Source: Subtercola sp. PAMC28395 (GTDB lineage Bacteria; Actinomycetota; Actinomycetes; Actinomycetales; Microbacteriaceae). Taken from it: a stretch of 64,000 nt of DNA. Position 1 is the stretch's first letter; each line of letters starts with the position of its first letter. The notes beneath the pieces were generated by a model that was given only the letters and a program-made list of their open reading frames with translations, did not search any database and had not been told where the DNA came from. The DNA is taken from positions 2,170,001-2,234,000 of the forward strand of contig NZ_CP076547.1 of NCBI RefSeq assembly GCF_018889995.1. The letters run 5' to 3'. Positions 42,191-52,883 of the stretch are shown here, in pieces. A program made the position numbers and the translations under genes.

Positions 42191-42702
42191 CGAGCGCAGC
42201 ATCCGTTCTCGCCGATTCGTTCGACCGCATCCACGGTTCGGTGCACCGCATTCTCGACGGCCTCACGCCCGAGCAGCTCATCGCCCGGGTCGACAGTGAG
42301 GCGAACACCATCGCCTGGCTCGTCTGGCACCTCACACGCGTGCAGGATGACCACCTCGCCGACGCCGCAGGCACCCCCCAGCTCTGGGTGACCGACGGGT
42401 GGTTCGACCGTTTTGCGCTGCCGTTCGACGTGGAGGCCACTGGCTACGGGCAATCGTCAGACGACGTTGAGCTCGTTGCGGGCCTCACGCCGGAACTGTT
42501 GGCCGGATACTTCGACGACGTGCACACTCAAACGATCGCCTTCGTTTCTGCACTGAGTGACGACGACCTCGACCGTATCGTCGACACTCGCTGGACGCCG
42601 GCCGTCACCCTCTCGGCGCGACTCGTGAGTGTGATCGGCGACGACACCCAGCACGTCGGCCAGGCCGCCTTCATCAAGGGAGTTCTGAAGCGGCGGGCAT
42701 AA
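42187..42702 (+). CDS. DinB-superfamily (DUF664-like) protein with an apparent CTG start
   Basis: This 171-residue four-helix protein of the DinB/mycothiol-dependent maleylpyruvate isomerase superfamily has SFDRIHGSVHRILDGLTPEQL, the metal-ligand histidine in WLVWHLTRVQDDH, and DDTQHVGQAAFIKGVLKRR at the end, with a further histidine. These proteins bind a metal and often use mycothiol, the actinobacterial low-molecular-weight thiol. Family members start just before this point. There is no ATG, GTG or TTG in frame near it, but CTG at 42187 overlaps the preceding TGA as CTGA and gives MTSAASVLADSF. Coupled translation from a rare start codon is the likely solution. Confidence 0.75.
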   Translation: MTSAASVLADSFDRIHGSVHRILDGLTPEQLIARVDSEANTIAWLVWHLTRVQDDHLADAAGTPQLWVTDGWFDRFALPFDVEATGYGQSSDDVELVAGLTPELLAGYFDDVHTQTIAFVSALSDDDLDRIVDTRWTPAVTLSARLVSVIGDDTQHVGQAAFIKGVLKRRA

Positions 42703-42751
42703 GACAGGCTGATCTGTCGTTGCATTACTTGTCTCATCGAAAGGAATTCAC

Positions 42752-43570
42752 ATGAAGGTATGGTTCATCACTGGTACGTCACGAGGCTTCGGGCGCGAAT
42801 GGGCCGAAGCGGCCCTCGAGCGTGGAGACAAGGTCGCAGCCACGGCTCGCAACGTCGATTCACTGGCCGATCTGGTCGAGAAGTACGGCGACAACATTCT
42901 GCCGATCGCCCTCGACGTGACTGACCACGACGCCGATTTTGCCGCAGTGGCGCTGGCGCACGAGCACTTCGGGCGTCTCGACGTCGTCATCAACAACGCC
43001 GGCTACGGGCACTTCGGATTCATCGAGGAGATCACCGAGAAGGAGGCGCGGGCACAGATCGAGACGAACGTGTTCGGGGCCCTGTGGGTGACGCAGGCCG
43101 CGCTGCCATTCCTGCGTGCGCAGAAGAGCGGGCACATCATCCAGGTCTCGTCGATCGGCGGCATCTCGGCATTCCCGCTCGTCGGTATCTACCACGCATC
43201 GAAGTGGGCGCTCGAGGGGTTCACCCAGTCGCTGGCCCAGGAGGTCGCGCCGTTCGGAATCAAGGTCACCCTGATTGAGCCCGGCGGGTTCTCCACCGAC
43301 TGGGGCGGATCGTCGTCGGTGACCTCGGAGCCGCTCGCCGACTACGCCGAGCTTCACGAAGCCGTCGCGGCCGCGCGCAAACAGCGCCTCGGCATCGCGG
43401 GAGACCCCTCGGCTTCGGCCGCAGCGGTGCTGAAGATCGTCGACGCCGAGGAGCCGCCACTGCGCGTCTTCTTCGGTACGGCGCCGCTTGGCATCGCCAA
43501 GGCCGACTACGCCAGCCGCATTGAGACGTGGGAAAAGTGGAACGACGTGTCGGTCGAGGCGCAGGGCTAG
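42752..43570 (+). CDS. Short-chain dehydrogenase/reductase
   Basis: This is a 272-residue classical SDR enzyme. The cofactor motif TGTSRGFGREWAEAAL has the TGxxxGxG pattern. NNAGYG is followed by the catalytic serine in IIQVSSIGG and YxxxK in YHASKWALEGF. Positively charged residues after strand 2 (ARN) favour NADP. An AAAGGAATT ribosome binding site precedes the ATG. It is related to oxidoreductases of the YusZ type; the substrate is unknown. Confidence 0.9.
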   Translation: MKVWFITGTSRGFGREWAEAALERGDKVAATARNVDSLADLVEKYGDNILPIALDVTDHDADFAAVALAHEHFGRLDVVINNAGYGHFGFIEEITEKEARAQIETNVFGALWVTQAALPFLRAQKSGHIIQVSSIGGISAFPLVGIYHASKWALEGFTQSLAQEVAPFGIKVTLIEPGGFSTDWGGSSSVTSEPLADYAELHEAVAAARKQRLGIAGDPSASAAAVLKIVDAEEPPLRVFFGTAPLGIAKADYASRIETWEKWNDVSVEAQG

Positions 43571-43646
43571 TCTCCTCGAGCCAGGGCCCCGGCAGGCTAA
43601 CGTAGGGAGTGTGCCGGGGCCTTCTGGCCCGGAGAAGAGGTTCGAA

Positions 43647-44003
43647 ATGTTTGAAGCGGAAAACCTGCGCGACTGGGTGGGCTTGGCCGTTGTCGATGCG
43701 TCGGGTGACAAGGTCCGTTCGCTCGAAAGCATCTACTTCGACACCACGAGCGACCAGCCTTCGTTCGCCACCGTGCACATCGGCATTCTGGGTGGCCAGA
43801 AGCTCGTCTTCGTCCCCTTGGCTGGTGCGCTCGTCTCTCCCAAGAACCTCAAGGTCACCTTCGACAAGAAGTTGATCAAAGACGCACCTTTCATTTCCAC
43901 CGACGGTGAGTTGGATGCCGCGAGCGAGCCCGCGGTCTACGCTCACTACGGGCTCGCCTATGAGACGGGTGCCGCAGGCGAGCGCCGTCTCGGTCGGCGC
44001 TGA
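43647..44003 (+). CDS. PRC-barrel domain protein
   Basis: This 118-residue protein has a PRC-barrel fold. It starts NLRDWVGLAVVDASGDKVRSLESIYFD and has HIGILGGQKLVFVPLAGA. PRC-barrels in small soluble proteins occur in ribosome-maturation and photosynthetic assemblies, and in actinobacteria they occur widely without known function. The C-terminal tail (YAHYGLAYETGAAGERRLGRR) is conserved in related proteins. ATG at 43647 follows GGAGAAGAGG. Confidence 0.85.
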   Translation: MFEAENLRDWVGLAVVDASGDKVRSLESIYFDTTSDQPSFATVHIGILGGQKLVFVPLAGALVSPKNLKVTFDKKLIKDAPFISTDGELDAASEPAVYAHYGLAYETGAAGERRLGRR

Positions 44004-44056
44004 CTCCGGCAGCCTCGAGGCCGCAGTAAATCTGTGCTGCACGATACCCTCGAGGT

Positions 44057-44545
44057 ATGGCCACCCCTGACTTCGTCATCGCGCTGCGCGAACGCATCGG
44101 CACGGACCCACTCTGGCTGACCGGGGTCACGGCCGTTGTCACGCGGGCCGATGGTGACGACGAGCACGCCGAGATCCTCATGGTCAAGAGATCCGACAAC
44201 GGCGCCTGGACCCCCGTCACCGGCATCATCGACCCGGGTGAACAGCCTGCGGTCGCTGCTGCGCGTGAGGTGCTCGAAGAGGCCAACATAACCGCGGTCG
44301 CCGCACGGCTGGCCTGGGTCAATGCCTTGCCGCCCATGACCTATCCGAATGGCGACCAGGCCCAGTATCTCGACCTGACCTTCCTGATGAGGTATGTCTC
44401 AGGCGAGCCTCACCCCGCCGACGGCGAGAACTCCGAGGCCCGCTGGTTCCGTGCGGATGCCCTGCCCCCCGTTTCGGCGAACTTCGCCGATCGCATCGCC
44501 CACGCCCTCGCCGATGTGACTGCTACAGCATTCGAAACGGTGTAG
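44057..44545 (+). CDS. Nudix hydrolase
   Basis: This 162-residue protein has the full Nudix box as GIIDPGEQPAVAAAREVLEEANI (G-x5-E-x7-REVxEExN). It hydrolyses nucleoside diphosphates linked to another moiety. Features before and after the box (DNGAWTPVTG, YLDLTFLMRYVSGE) fit the MutT/ADP-sugar type in general. The exact substrate is unknown. A TCTCGAGGT stretch sits upstream of the ATG. Confidence 0.9.
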   Translation: MATPDFVIALRERIGTDPLWLTGVTAVVTRADGDDEHAEILMVKRSDNGAWTPVTGIIDPGEQPAVAAAREVLEEANITAVAARLAWVNALPPMTYPNGDQAQYLDLTFLMRYVSGEPHPADGENSEARWFRADALPPVSANFADRIAHALADVTATAFETV

Positions 44546-44567
44546 TAGGCATCGCTTTCGCTTTCTC

Positions 44568-45986
44568 TCACCGGTTCGCCTTGCGGGCAATCCGGTCGTC
44601 GGCCAGCGGGATGCTTTGAGCGAAATGAAACACGTCGCTCGGGTCGTAGGCCGACTTCGTCGCACTGAGGCGCCCGACACCAGCGCCCCAATAGTCACCC
44701 ATCCAGTCTGCCGCGTCGGCATTGGGAACGTTGGGGTAGGCGCCCTTCACGAAAGGAGCGAGGGCCTCCACGAAGTCAGCGACCCAGCGCAGGCAGCTCG
44801 ACGTGAGCGGGTCGTCTGCGGCCGGCACCCCTCCGCGAGCGCCCCAGCCCGCACCGGGTTCGGCGTAGAACAGGGCATCGCGGTGGGCGAAGGCGCTACC
44901 GCCGATCGGTTCGCTGTGGGCCACGGCGCCGCCGAACGCATGGGTGAAGTAATTGCAGTCGTCGCTCGGCGCGGCCGCCATGAAGCGGGTGATGAGATCG
45001 ATCGCTTCGGCTTCAAACGGTTGCTTCACGAATTGTGAGGTGAATTTCCAGTTTGCCGGTTCATCGGCCGTTGCGATCTGGAATCCAGCGTACGTTTCGG
45101 GCCACGAGGCAATCGTCACCACGACGTCAGGTCGTGCTATTGCGAGCAGCGGATCGAGCATCCGTTCGGCTTCGGCTCGCAGGTCGGTTGCTGCAGACGA
45201 ACCTGCGGGAAGGAGCACAGCTATAAGCACCACCGAATCGCGACGGATCTCCAGCTGGCTGGTGAGTCTCTCGTCGGCCGCCGGAGCAGTCGCCTGCCAT
45301 GTCGAAAACACCTCGGGCAAGGCTTCGAGGCTCGGCCAGGTAACAGTGACCGAACAGACTTCGGCAAGTGGATGCACGGCATACCTCAGCGCGGTGACGA
45401 CGCCGAAGCTGCCATTGCCCGCTCCACGCAGCGCCCACAGCAGCTCGGTGTTGTGGTCGGCGTCAACGGTCAGCACCTCGGCACCGCCGTCAGCTGACGC
45501 CACGACGATCTCGACACCGAGTAGGTTGTCGCAGGCCATGCCGAATGCGCGGGTCAGCAGGCCGAAGCCGCCGCCGAGGGTCGCCCCGGCGAGACTCACG
45601 GTGCCCTCGGTGCCGGTCGGTGCGGCGAAGCCAGCTGCTCCGAGCGCTGCAACCGCCTGCGCCTGCGTGAGCCCGGCGCCGACCGTCGCAATACAGGATT
45701 CTGTGTCGATCGAGAAAGAGGTGAGGCCGCTGACGTCGATCACCAGTCCGTCGTCGAGTGTCGACCAACCCTCGAGGCAATGACCGCCACTGCGAACCCG
45801 CAGGGGAATGGCGCTGTGTCGTGCGGTGGCTACAGCGTTGACCACATCGCTCGTGTCATGCACGTAGACGATCGCTGATGGCCGGTGCGAGAACAGCATG
45901 TTCCACGATGACCGTACCGAATCGTACTCGTCGTCACCTGGTAACACGATCCGACCGGTGAGTGTGTCGAGCGCGCTCACCTTCAC
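44568..45986 (-). CDS. FAD-linked oxidoreductase, BBE-type
   Basis: This 472-residue protein has a PCMH-type FAD domain and a BBE C-terminal region. The double covalent flavin link is expected: His69 in VRSGGHC and Cys152 in FGMACDNLLG are both present. The C-terminal blocks WMGDYWGAGVGRLSATKSAYDPSDVFHFAQSI are conserved in berberine-bridge-like oxidases. Such enzymes oxidise alcohols, sugars or aromatics. The start GTG overlaps the end of the amino-acid permease (GTGA), so the two are probably one transcript. The permease may deliver the substrate. Confidence 0.9.
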   Translation of the reverse strand: MKVSALDTLTGRIVLPGDDEYDSVRSSWNMLFSHRPSAIVYVHDTSDVVNAVATARHSAIPLRVRSGGHCLEGWSTLDDGLVIDVSGLTSFSIDTESCIATVGAGLTQAQAVAALGAAGFAAPTGTEGTVSLAGATLGGGFGLLTRAFGMACDNLLGVEIVVASADGGAEVLTVDADHNTELLWALRGAGNGSFGVVTALRYAVHPLAEVCSVTVTWPSLEALPEVFSTWQATAPAADERLTSQLEIRRDSVVLIAVLLPAGSSAATDLRAEAERMLDPLLAIARPDVVVTIASWPETYAGFQIATADEPANWKFTSQFVKQPFEAEAIDLITRFMAAAPSDDCNYFTHAFGGAVAHSEPIGGSAFAHRDALFYAEPGAGWGARGGVPAADDPLTSSCLRWVADFVEALAPFVKGAYPNVPNADAADWMGDYWGAGVGRLSATKSAYDPSDVFHFAQSIPLADDRIARKANR

Positions 45987-47515
45987 GCCCCCGGAGTGGT
46001 GCCAGCGTCGGCAGTCGCAGTGCCTTCGTGCCGGGCATCCATCTCGATGTCTTCAACGGCGGCCCCGCCGTCAGGCTCGGTCTCGAGTACGGCGCGCCTG
46101 AAGATCATGAGCCAGGCGAAGTAGACTCCGCCGGCCAGAATGAGCCCGAGAACCACCAGTGCCGGTACGAGCGCGTCCGGAGGAGTCACGAGTACGAAGA
46201 GCACGAGAGCCACCCACGCGAGCGCGACGACTGTGACGGGCAACTCGAAGCGGCCGAGGTTGAATCCACCCTGTTTACGTTCGAGCTTGGTGCGCACAGC
46301 GAGGTACAGCACCACGATGGCTCCATACATCAACGCAGGCAATAGCGTGCCGCCCACGATCAGTTGGTTCAGAGCGGCACCGGGGAGCGCCACCATGAGC
46401 ACCACTCCTATGGCCACAATCAACAGGGTCGCGGCGACAGGTGTACGCGTGCGTCGGTTCACTCGTTTCATCAGACCGGATGCGGGAAAGCGACCATCGC
46501 GTGCCATCGCGAACGCCTGGCGCGCGCAGGCAGCCATCACGACCATCCCGGCCCCGAAGAACGCGAAAGCGATGCCTCCGATGAGAATCCGCTCCCAGAA
46601 CGGCCCGAGCTGGCCCCGGATGATTGCGGCAACCGGTGAAGCGTCGGCGGTGACCGCGCCCACATCTTTGATCGAGACCGTGAGCACGATCAGAAAGACC
46701 AGACCGGCAACGCTTGCTGCGACGACCGACCCGACGATCGCCCGCGGTACCGTTCGAAATGGGTCCTTTGCCTCCTCGGCGAGGTTCGCCGCCGAGTCGA
46801 ACCCGACCAGCGTTGTCAGCCCCATCAGGGCGCCGGCCATCAACCCACCGCCGATTGCGAAGTAGTTGGGGTCGGTGATCGAGACTCCGCGTGACGCGAG
46901 GTTGCCGACGTCACCGCCACCGGTGAGGGCGATGACGACGAGCAGGGCGACGACCAGCACGGCGATGATGCCGAGTTCGACGGCAACTGCAGCGGAGGTG
47001 ATCAGGCCGAACAGTCGGGTCGAGGCGATCACCAGTGCAGCTTGAACGACAAGGATGACCAGGGTCACGACACGCGCAGTGCCTTCGTCAGCATTCATGC
47101 CGAAGAGTGGCATGACGGCCTGGCTCGCCATTGCGTTGGCCATGGTCACAACGGCGATCGCGAGATACCAGAAGCTGAGCCAGCCGAAGAACCAGCCGAT
47201 CTTCGGATTCGCCAGCCTCGAGGCCCACTGGTAGGAGGAGCCACTCAGTGCGATGCGGGCGGCGAATTGGGCGACGACCAGCGCGACGAGGGTCTGCCCG
47301 ATCGCCGCGGCCACCCAGAGCCAGATACCGACTGGTCCAGCCGTCTGTAACATCTCGCCGTACGTGGCGAAAACGCCGACAGCAACAGAGATGAAGGCGA
47401 AGGAGATCGCGAAGACCTGAAACCCGCCGAGTGTGCGTTTCAGCTGCGGCTGGTCGGTGGCTGGCGGATCGAATTCGTCGGGTCGGGCGTCGGCGCGGGG
47501 CGTGTTGACCGCCAT
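45983..47515 (-). CDS. APC-family amino-acid/amine permease
   Basis: This 510-residue permease has about twelve hydrophobic segments. The N-terminal LGGFQVFAISFAFISVAVGVFATYG, GLTTLVGFDSAANLAEEAKDP and GRFPASGLMKRVNRRTRTPVAATLL identify it as an APC-superfamily transporter of the amino acid/GABA/choline (BAT1/UgaA-like) type, which imports amino acids or polyamines with protons. ATG at 47515 is preceded by AGAAGGG. The frame extends to 47569. It is divergent from a putative regulator. Confidence 0.92.
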   Translation of the reverse strand: MAVNTPRADARPDEFDPPATDQPQLKRTLGGFQVFAISFAFISVAVGVFATYGEMLQTAGPVGIWLWVAAAIGQTLVALVVAQFAARIALSGSSYQWASRLANPKIGWFFGWLSFWYLAIAVVTMANAMASQAVMPLFGMNADEGTARVVTLVILVVQAALVIASTRLFGLITSAAVAVELGIIAVLVVALLVVIALTGGGDVGNLASRGVSITDPNYFAIGGGLMAGALMGLTTLVGFDSAANLAEEAKDPFRTVPRAIVGSVVAASVAGLVFLIVLTVSIKDVGAVTADASPVAAIIRGQLGPFWERILIGGIAFAFFGAGMVVMAACARQAFAMARDGRFPASGLMKRVNRRTRTPVAATLLIVAIGVVLMVALPGAALNQLIVGGTLLPALMYGAIVVLYLAVRTKLERKQGGFNLGRFELPVTVVALAWVALVLFVLVTPPDALVPALVVLGLILAGGVYFAWLMIFRRAVLETEPDGGAAVEDIEMDARHEGTATADAGTTPGA

Positions 47516-47669
47516 GGTTTTCCCTTCTCTGGGTATTCCCAGTGTCCTGAACTGTCCAGCTGGCAACAAGATCCGCTTGCGGACACGTCCGCTACCGGCA
47601 ACGATCAGTACAAGCAGACGCGATCGCCTGCGGATGCACCAATTTCGGGGAATTCACGAAGGGGGCACG

Positions 47670-48620
47670 ATGGACGACGAGACTCTCCGCGCGGTGATCT
47701 ACCGTGGTCGGCCCGCGACGACCGGTGAGGTTGCGGCGCTGGCGCACCTGACAGAGCGCGAGGCAGAAGAGGCCGTCGAGCGTCTGCGCCACAGTGGAGT
47801 TCTCGGAGGCACCGACGCCATTCTTGCCTACATGAATCCGTCGGCCTGGGTCGCTGAGACCGTGGCTATGCGGGCTGAATACTTGCGCCGAAGTGCTGAA
47901 GCGAGTCTGGCCGAGATCGAGCGAGCCGTGGCGGGGCTTCCTGAGATGCTGCGTCACTGGTCGGTCGGCGAGGCGTCAGCTGAACTCGTGCCCATTCTGG
48001 TGCGACACGGGACGAACGCATCGGAAGACCTCTGGTTCGACACTGCTCGCCATGATTCGGGCACACTTCAGGCGATCGTGCCCGATGTGACTCGCTTTCT
48101 CTCGGGTGCCGAAGATCGGATCGCGCGGTTTGCGCACGCGCTCAGCGGTAAAGATTCAGTGCGCGTCATCATCGCGACATCAGCGATTGCCGATCCTTCA
48201 ACGGCTGCGATTGTGCACCGCTACGACAGTGCTGGTGTCGAACTTCGTATGCTCGACGATCTGCCGAGCTGGTTCTGGATCGACGGTGAGCAGCTTGCCT
48301 TGCCCTTCGAATGGGGGGAATCGCGCCCGACCAGCGTTCTCGGCGTTCGCAACGGCGTGATCGCCGGCCTTGCAGGCGCATATTTCCAGAAGTTGTGGGA
48401 GCGCGCCGAACCTGTTGTGCCTGTCACACACCCGTGGACGCCTTTGCTGAGATTGATGAGGCAGGGAGTAACTCTCGAGACGGCTTCGCGCGCCGTCGGC
48501 GTCAACCCGCGCACCGGTCGGAGGCGGGTTTCGGCAGCGATGGAGCACTACGGTGTGTCGACACTGTTCGCTTTGGGTGTGGCTTGGTCAGCCGACTCCG
48601 AGCGTGCAGAGAAACTGTAA
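47670..48620 (+). CDS. Putative HTH transcriptional regulator
   Basis: This 316-residue protein has an N-terminal winged-HTH of the TrmB/LuxR-like sort (TTGEVAALAHLTEREAEEAVERLRHSGVLGG), a central sensing domain of about 150 residues, and a C-terminal helix-turn-helix (RLMRQGVTLETASRAVGVNPRTGRRRVSAAMEHYGVSTLFALG). This layout is common among actinobacterial regulators. It is divergent from the permease/oxidoreductase pair and is likely to control them. ATG at 47670 has GAAGGGGG upstream. The effector is unknown. Confidence 0.82.
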   Translation: MDDETLRAVIYRGRPATTGEVAALAHLTEREAEEAVERLRHSGVLGGTDAILAYMNPSAWVAETVAMRAEYLRRSAEASLAEIERAVAGLPEMLRHWSVGEASAELVPILVRHGTNASEDLWFDTARHDSGTLQAIVPDVTRFLSGAEDRIARFAHALSGKDSVRVIIATSAIADPSTAAIVHRYDSAGVELRMLDDLPSWFWIDGEQLALPFEWGESRPTSVLGVRNGVIAGLAGAYFQKLWERAEPVVPVTHPWTPLLRLMRQGVTLETASRAVGVNPRTGRRRVSAAMEHYGVSTLFALGVAWSADSERAEKL

Positions 48621-48770
48621 GCGCACGGTTCCCGTTTCAGGTGGGTGAGACGACGCTCCCTGGCACGCGCGATGGTGATCTGCGTGAACTCTTTGACACG
48701 GCGCCGGTCTGCTGGAGATTGAGGCCTCGAGCTTGACAGTGACGGGACACTACGAGTCGTTCGATGACTG

Positions 48771-49151
48771 ATGGCAGTGGTCTTGTCTCCGGAGTTGGAA
48801 GAGAAACGCGGGTTGTGGTTGCGGCAGCAGGCTGACGGCACGTTCAAGGTCGGTGGTCTGTTGACGGCGGTGCAGGGTGCGAAGTGGCAGGCCATCGCCC
48901 AAACCATCCTCAGCCCCCGACTCCCCACATTCACCAGTGACGACACCGACGACGGCAGCGACGATGAGGTGAGCCCGGTGTTGGCTGATGGGCGTGCGCG
49001 TGAGCAGTTGTTGGCTGATGGGTTCACGGCGTATATCGATCGGCATCATCCCGCCGCCCGAGATCGACTGGACACAAACACCCAGGACCTCCACACAACG
49101 AAGAACCAGACAGTAGCCGCCTACGCGGCAACGGAGGGCCGAGGGATCTGA
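48771..49151 (+). pseudogene. Fragment of a DUF222/HNH endonuclease gene
   Basis: This 126-residue frame contains ELEEKRGLWLRQQADGTFKVGGLLTAVQGAKWQAI and VSPVLADGRAREQLLADGFTAYI, the middle part of DUF222 proteins of the 13E12 family. These proteins are normally 400-550 residues with a C-terminal HNH nuclease. The HNH part and the N-terminal portion are missing. The frame ends in unrelated sequence after a Thr/Asn/His-rich stretch. These genes are multicopy in actinobacteria and often decay. Confidence 0.8.
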
Positions 49152-49224
49152 AAAGTTCAGGCGCGGCGATTGTGTTTGGGGTATCAGGTGATCCCACTCA
49201 ATATGGGAATACCCTGAAGAATGA

Positions 49225-49254
49225 TGGAATAGTTTGGGATCGTTTGGAATAGTT
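49225..49254. promoter_or_regulatory. Direct repeat upstream of the LLM monooxygenase gene
   Basis: TGGAATAGTT occurs at 49225-49234 and 49245-49254, 20 bp apart, about two helical turns. Such in-phase repeats may be a regulator binding site. The start of the gene is 57 bp further on. Confidence 0.35.
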
Positions 49255-49311
49255 CGATCCAGGTGCTCGTTGATTCGTATGTCAATGCGTAAGCATAGAA
49301 ATGAGGGCATC

Positions 49312-50448
49312 ATGCAGTTTGGAATCTTCAGCGTCAGCGATGTGACCACTGACCCCACCAACCTCACCACCCCGACCGAGCACGAGCGCATCAAAGCGAT
49401 CATTGCCATTGCCAAGAAGGCCGAAGAAGTCGGGCTGGACGTTTTTGCGCTGGGGGAGCACCACAACCCACCGTTTGTGTCGTCGTCGCCGACCACGATG
49501 TTGGCCTACATCGCGGCCCAGACCGAGAAGATCATCCTGAGCACGTCGACGACGCTGATCACGACAAACGATCCTGTGCGCATTGCTGAGGACTACGCGA
49601 TGTTGCAGCACGTGTCTGACGGTCGCATGGACGTCATGATGGGCCGCGGCAATACTGGCCCGGTCTACCCGTGGTTCGGGCAGGACATTCGCCAGGGCAT
49701 CCCGCTGGCGATCGAGAACTACGCGCTGCTGCACCGGTTGTGGCGCGAAGAGTATGTCGACTGGGAGGGGAAGTTCCGCACTCCGCTGCACGGTTTCCAG
49801 TCGACGCCGCGCCCGCTCGACGGGGTGCCTCCGTTTGTGTGGCATGGGAGCATCCGTTCGCCTGAAATCGCTGAGCAGGCGGCTTATTACGGCGACGGGT
49901 TCTTCGCAAACAACATCTTCTGGCCGAAAGAGCACTACATGCAGCTCATCGGTTACTACCGCCAGCGCTTCGAACACTACGGGCACGGTTCCGCCGACCA
50001 GGCGATCGTCGGGCTGGGCGGGCAGGCGTACATGGCCAAGAATTCGCAAGATGCGGTGAACGAATTCCGCCCGTACTTCAACGAGGCTCCGGTGTACGGC
50101 CATGGGCCATCACTGGAGGACTTCACCGAGCAGACGCCACTGACGGTGGGGAGCCCGCAGCAGGTCATCGACCGTTACGCGTCTATGCGTGAACACTTCG
50201 GCGACTACCAGCGCCAGCTCTTCCTGATGGACCACGCGGGTTTGCCGTTGAAGACGGTGCTCGAGCAGCTCGACCTGCTGGGCGAAGAGGTGGTTCCCGT
50301 GCTTCGCAAGGAATTCGCCGTGAACCGGCCGGCGACGGTGCCCGACGGGCCCACGCATGCCTCGCTGGTTGCTGCGGCGCTTGCGCGTGAAGGTTCGGAG
50401 GGGTTGTCTGCCAGTGCCCCGAGCGAACGGGAATCCGAACGGGTCTGA
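49312..50448 (+). CDS. LLM-class flavin-dependent oxidoreductase
   Basis: This is a 378-residue TIM-barrel monooxygenase of the bacterial luciferase-like family, in the branch without F420 signature. Landmarks are QFGIFSVSDVTTDPTN at the N terminus, LGEHHNPPFVSSSPTTMLAYIAAQT, RMDVMMGRGNTGPVYPWFG and WHGSIRSPEIAEQAAYYGDGFFANNIFWP. These use FMN supplied by a partner. ATG at 49312 is chosen because the conserved N terminus starts there and the earlier start gives a foreign leader. The tail after the barrel is poorly conserved, and its last codons and stop belong to a 14-bp tandem repeat. Confidence 0.9.
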   Translation: MQFGIFSVSDVTTDPTNLTTPTEHERIKAIIAIAKKAEEVGLDVFALGEHHNPPFVSSSPTTMLAYIAAQTEKIILSTSTTLITTNDPVRIAEDYAMLQHVSDGRMDVMMGRGNTGPVYPWFGQDIRQGIPLAIENYALLHRLWREEYVDWEGKFRTPLHGFQSTPRPLDGVPPFVWHGSIRSPEIAEQAAYYGDGFFANNIFWPKEHYMQLIGYYRQRFEHYGHGSADQAIVGLGGQAYMAKNSQDAVNEFRPYFNEAPVYGHGPSLEDFTEQTPLTVGSPQQVIDRYASMREHFGDYQRQLFLMDHAGLPLKTVLEQLDLLGEEVVPVLRKEFAVNRPATVPDGPTHASLVAAALAREGSEGLSASAPSERESERV

Positions 50449-50491
50449 GCGAACGGGTTTGTGCGAATGGGCCTGCGCGAACGGGTCTGCG
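50436..50491. repeat. 14-bp tandem repeat over the stop codon of the LLM gene
   Basis: Four consecutive 14-bp units (CGAACGGGTCTGAG, CGAACGGGTTTGTG, CGAATGGGCCTGCG, CGAACGGGTCTGCG) run from within the last codons of the gene past its TGA. The unit is not a multiple of three, so a change in number would alter any downstream reading but not the gene end itself. Confidence 0.85.
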
Positions 50492-50598
50492 AGCGGCTCG
50501 GCAGCCGGGCCAGCTCGCCCTGCTGCCAGACCCGATTGCTCAGCCTCCTTGCTGAGTCACTCACTGCTGTGCCAGTTAGCTCGTTGCGGTGCAGAAGC

Positions 50599-51063
50599 TC
50601 AGACGAAGGGTGTCGCTGTCTCCATGAGGCGCGATCGGATGAGGAACCGAACACCTTCGGGAGCCTCGACCGAGAAGCCACTCCCGCGGCCTTTGACCAC
50701 GTCGACCGTCAGGTGTGTGTGGCTCCAGTAGGCGAACTGTTCGGATGACATCCAGAAGTTGATCGGTTGGTGTTCTGTCGGGGTGGAGTCGGCACCCGCC
50801 GCGGCTGAAGGGCTGATGTCGAAGGTGCCCAGCAGTATGTCGTTGTCGGAGGTGAGGAAGTCGCCCTCCGGGTAACACATGGGGGAGCTTCCGTCGCAGC
50901 AACCCCCAGACTGGTGGAACATGAGGGGGCCGTACTGGGTCCAGAGCTTGCGGAGGAGCTCGACGGCGGTCGCGCTGAGGGAGACCCGCGACAGGGTTTC
51001 CCCGGGAATCGTGACGGTGGCTTCGAGCGGCGCTTCGAGCGGCGCTTCGGTCGTGTCGAGCAT
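50599..51063 (-). CDS. DUF779 family protein (aldehyde-dehydrogenase companion)
   Basis: This 154-residue protein has the DUF779 signature: HQSGGCCDGSSPMCYPEGDF, FWMSSEQFAYWSHTHLTVDVVKGRGSGFSVEAPEGVRFLIRSRL. It is normally encoded beside an aldehyde dehydrogenase and presumably aids it, for example in metal or thiol handling. Here it follows that gene by 123 bp on the same strand. A 12-bp unit is duplicated near the N terminus (APLEAPLE). ATG at 51063 has GAGAAGG upstream. Confidence 0.9.
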   Translation of the reverse strand: MLDTTEAPLEAPLEATVTIPGETLSRVSLSATAVELLRKLWTQYGPLMFHQSGGCCDGSSPMCYPEGDFLTSDNDILLGTFDISPSAAAGADSTPTEHQPINFWMSSEQFAYWSHTHLTVDVVKGRGSGFSVEAPEGVRFLIRSRLMETATPFV

Positions 51064-51186
51064 GGTGACCTTCTCTCTTCTCAGAACGTTACGCCTGTCG
51101 TGGGCTTCTCGGGGGCCTTCCTTGGCGGGCGGCGGGTTTCGGTACTCGGGAATACCGAAACCCGCCCTTCCGTCACGAGTGATGGT

Positions 51187-52710
<1,524 letters not shown>

Positions 52711-52883
52711 GTCTGCATCCTTCTGACGTCATTGTCGTGTATGTGCTGTCGTGTACGTACTTCACAGTCGAGGTTCAGACTGTGTCGCTCACACTACGGC
52801 CGTGCACGTTGCAGAAAGGTTGCGAGGGGTTGCGGGCAAGCAGGGCGGCGGAATTGCGGGGTGGTGGGCGCGCACCCCACAAC

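Larger units (their letters stand above)
48621..49311. other. Gap holding a DUF222 remnant and an upstream repeat region
   Basis: No intact gene is seen in this 690-bp stretch. Its middle holds the DUF222 fragment listed separately. Beyond it (49160-49310) lies AT-richer DNA with short direct repeats before the LLM gene start. Confidence 0.6.
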
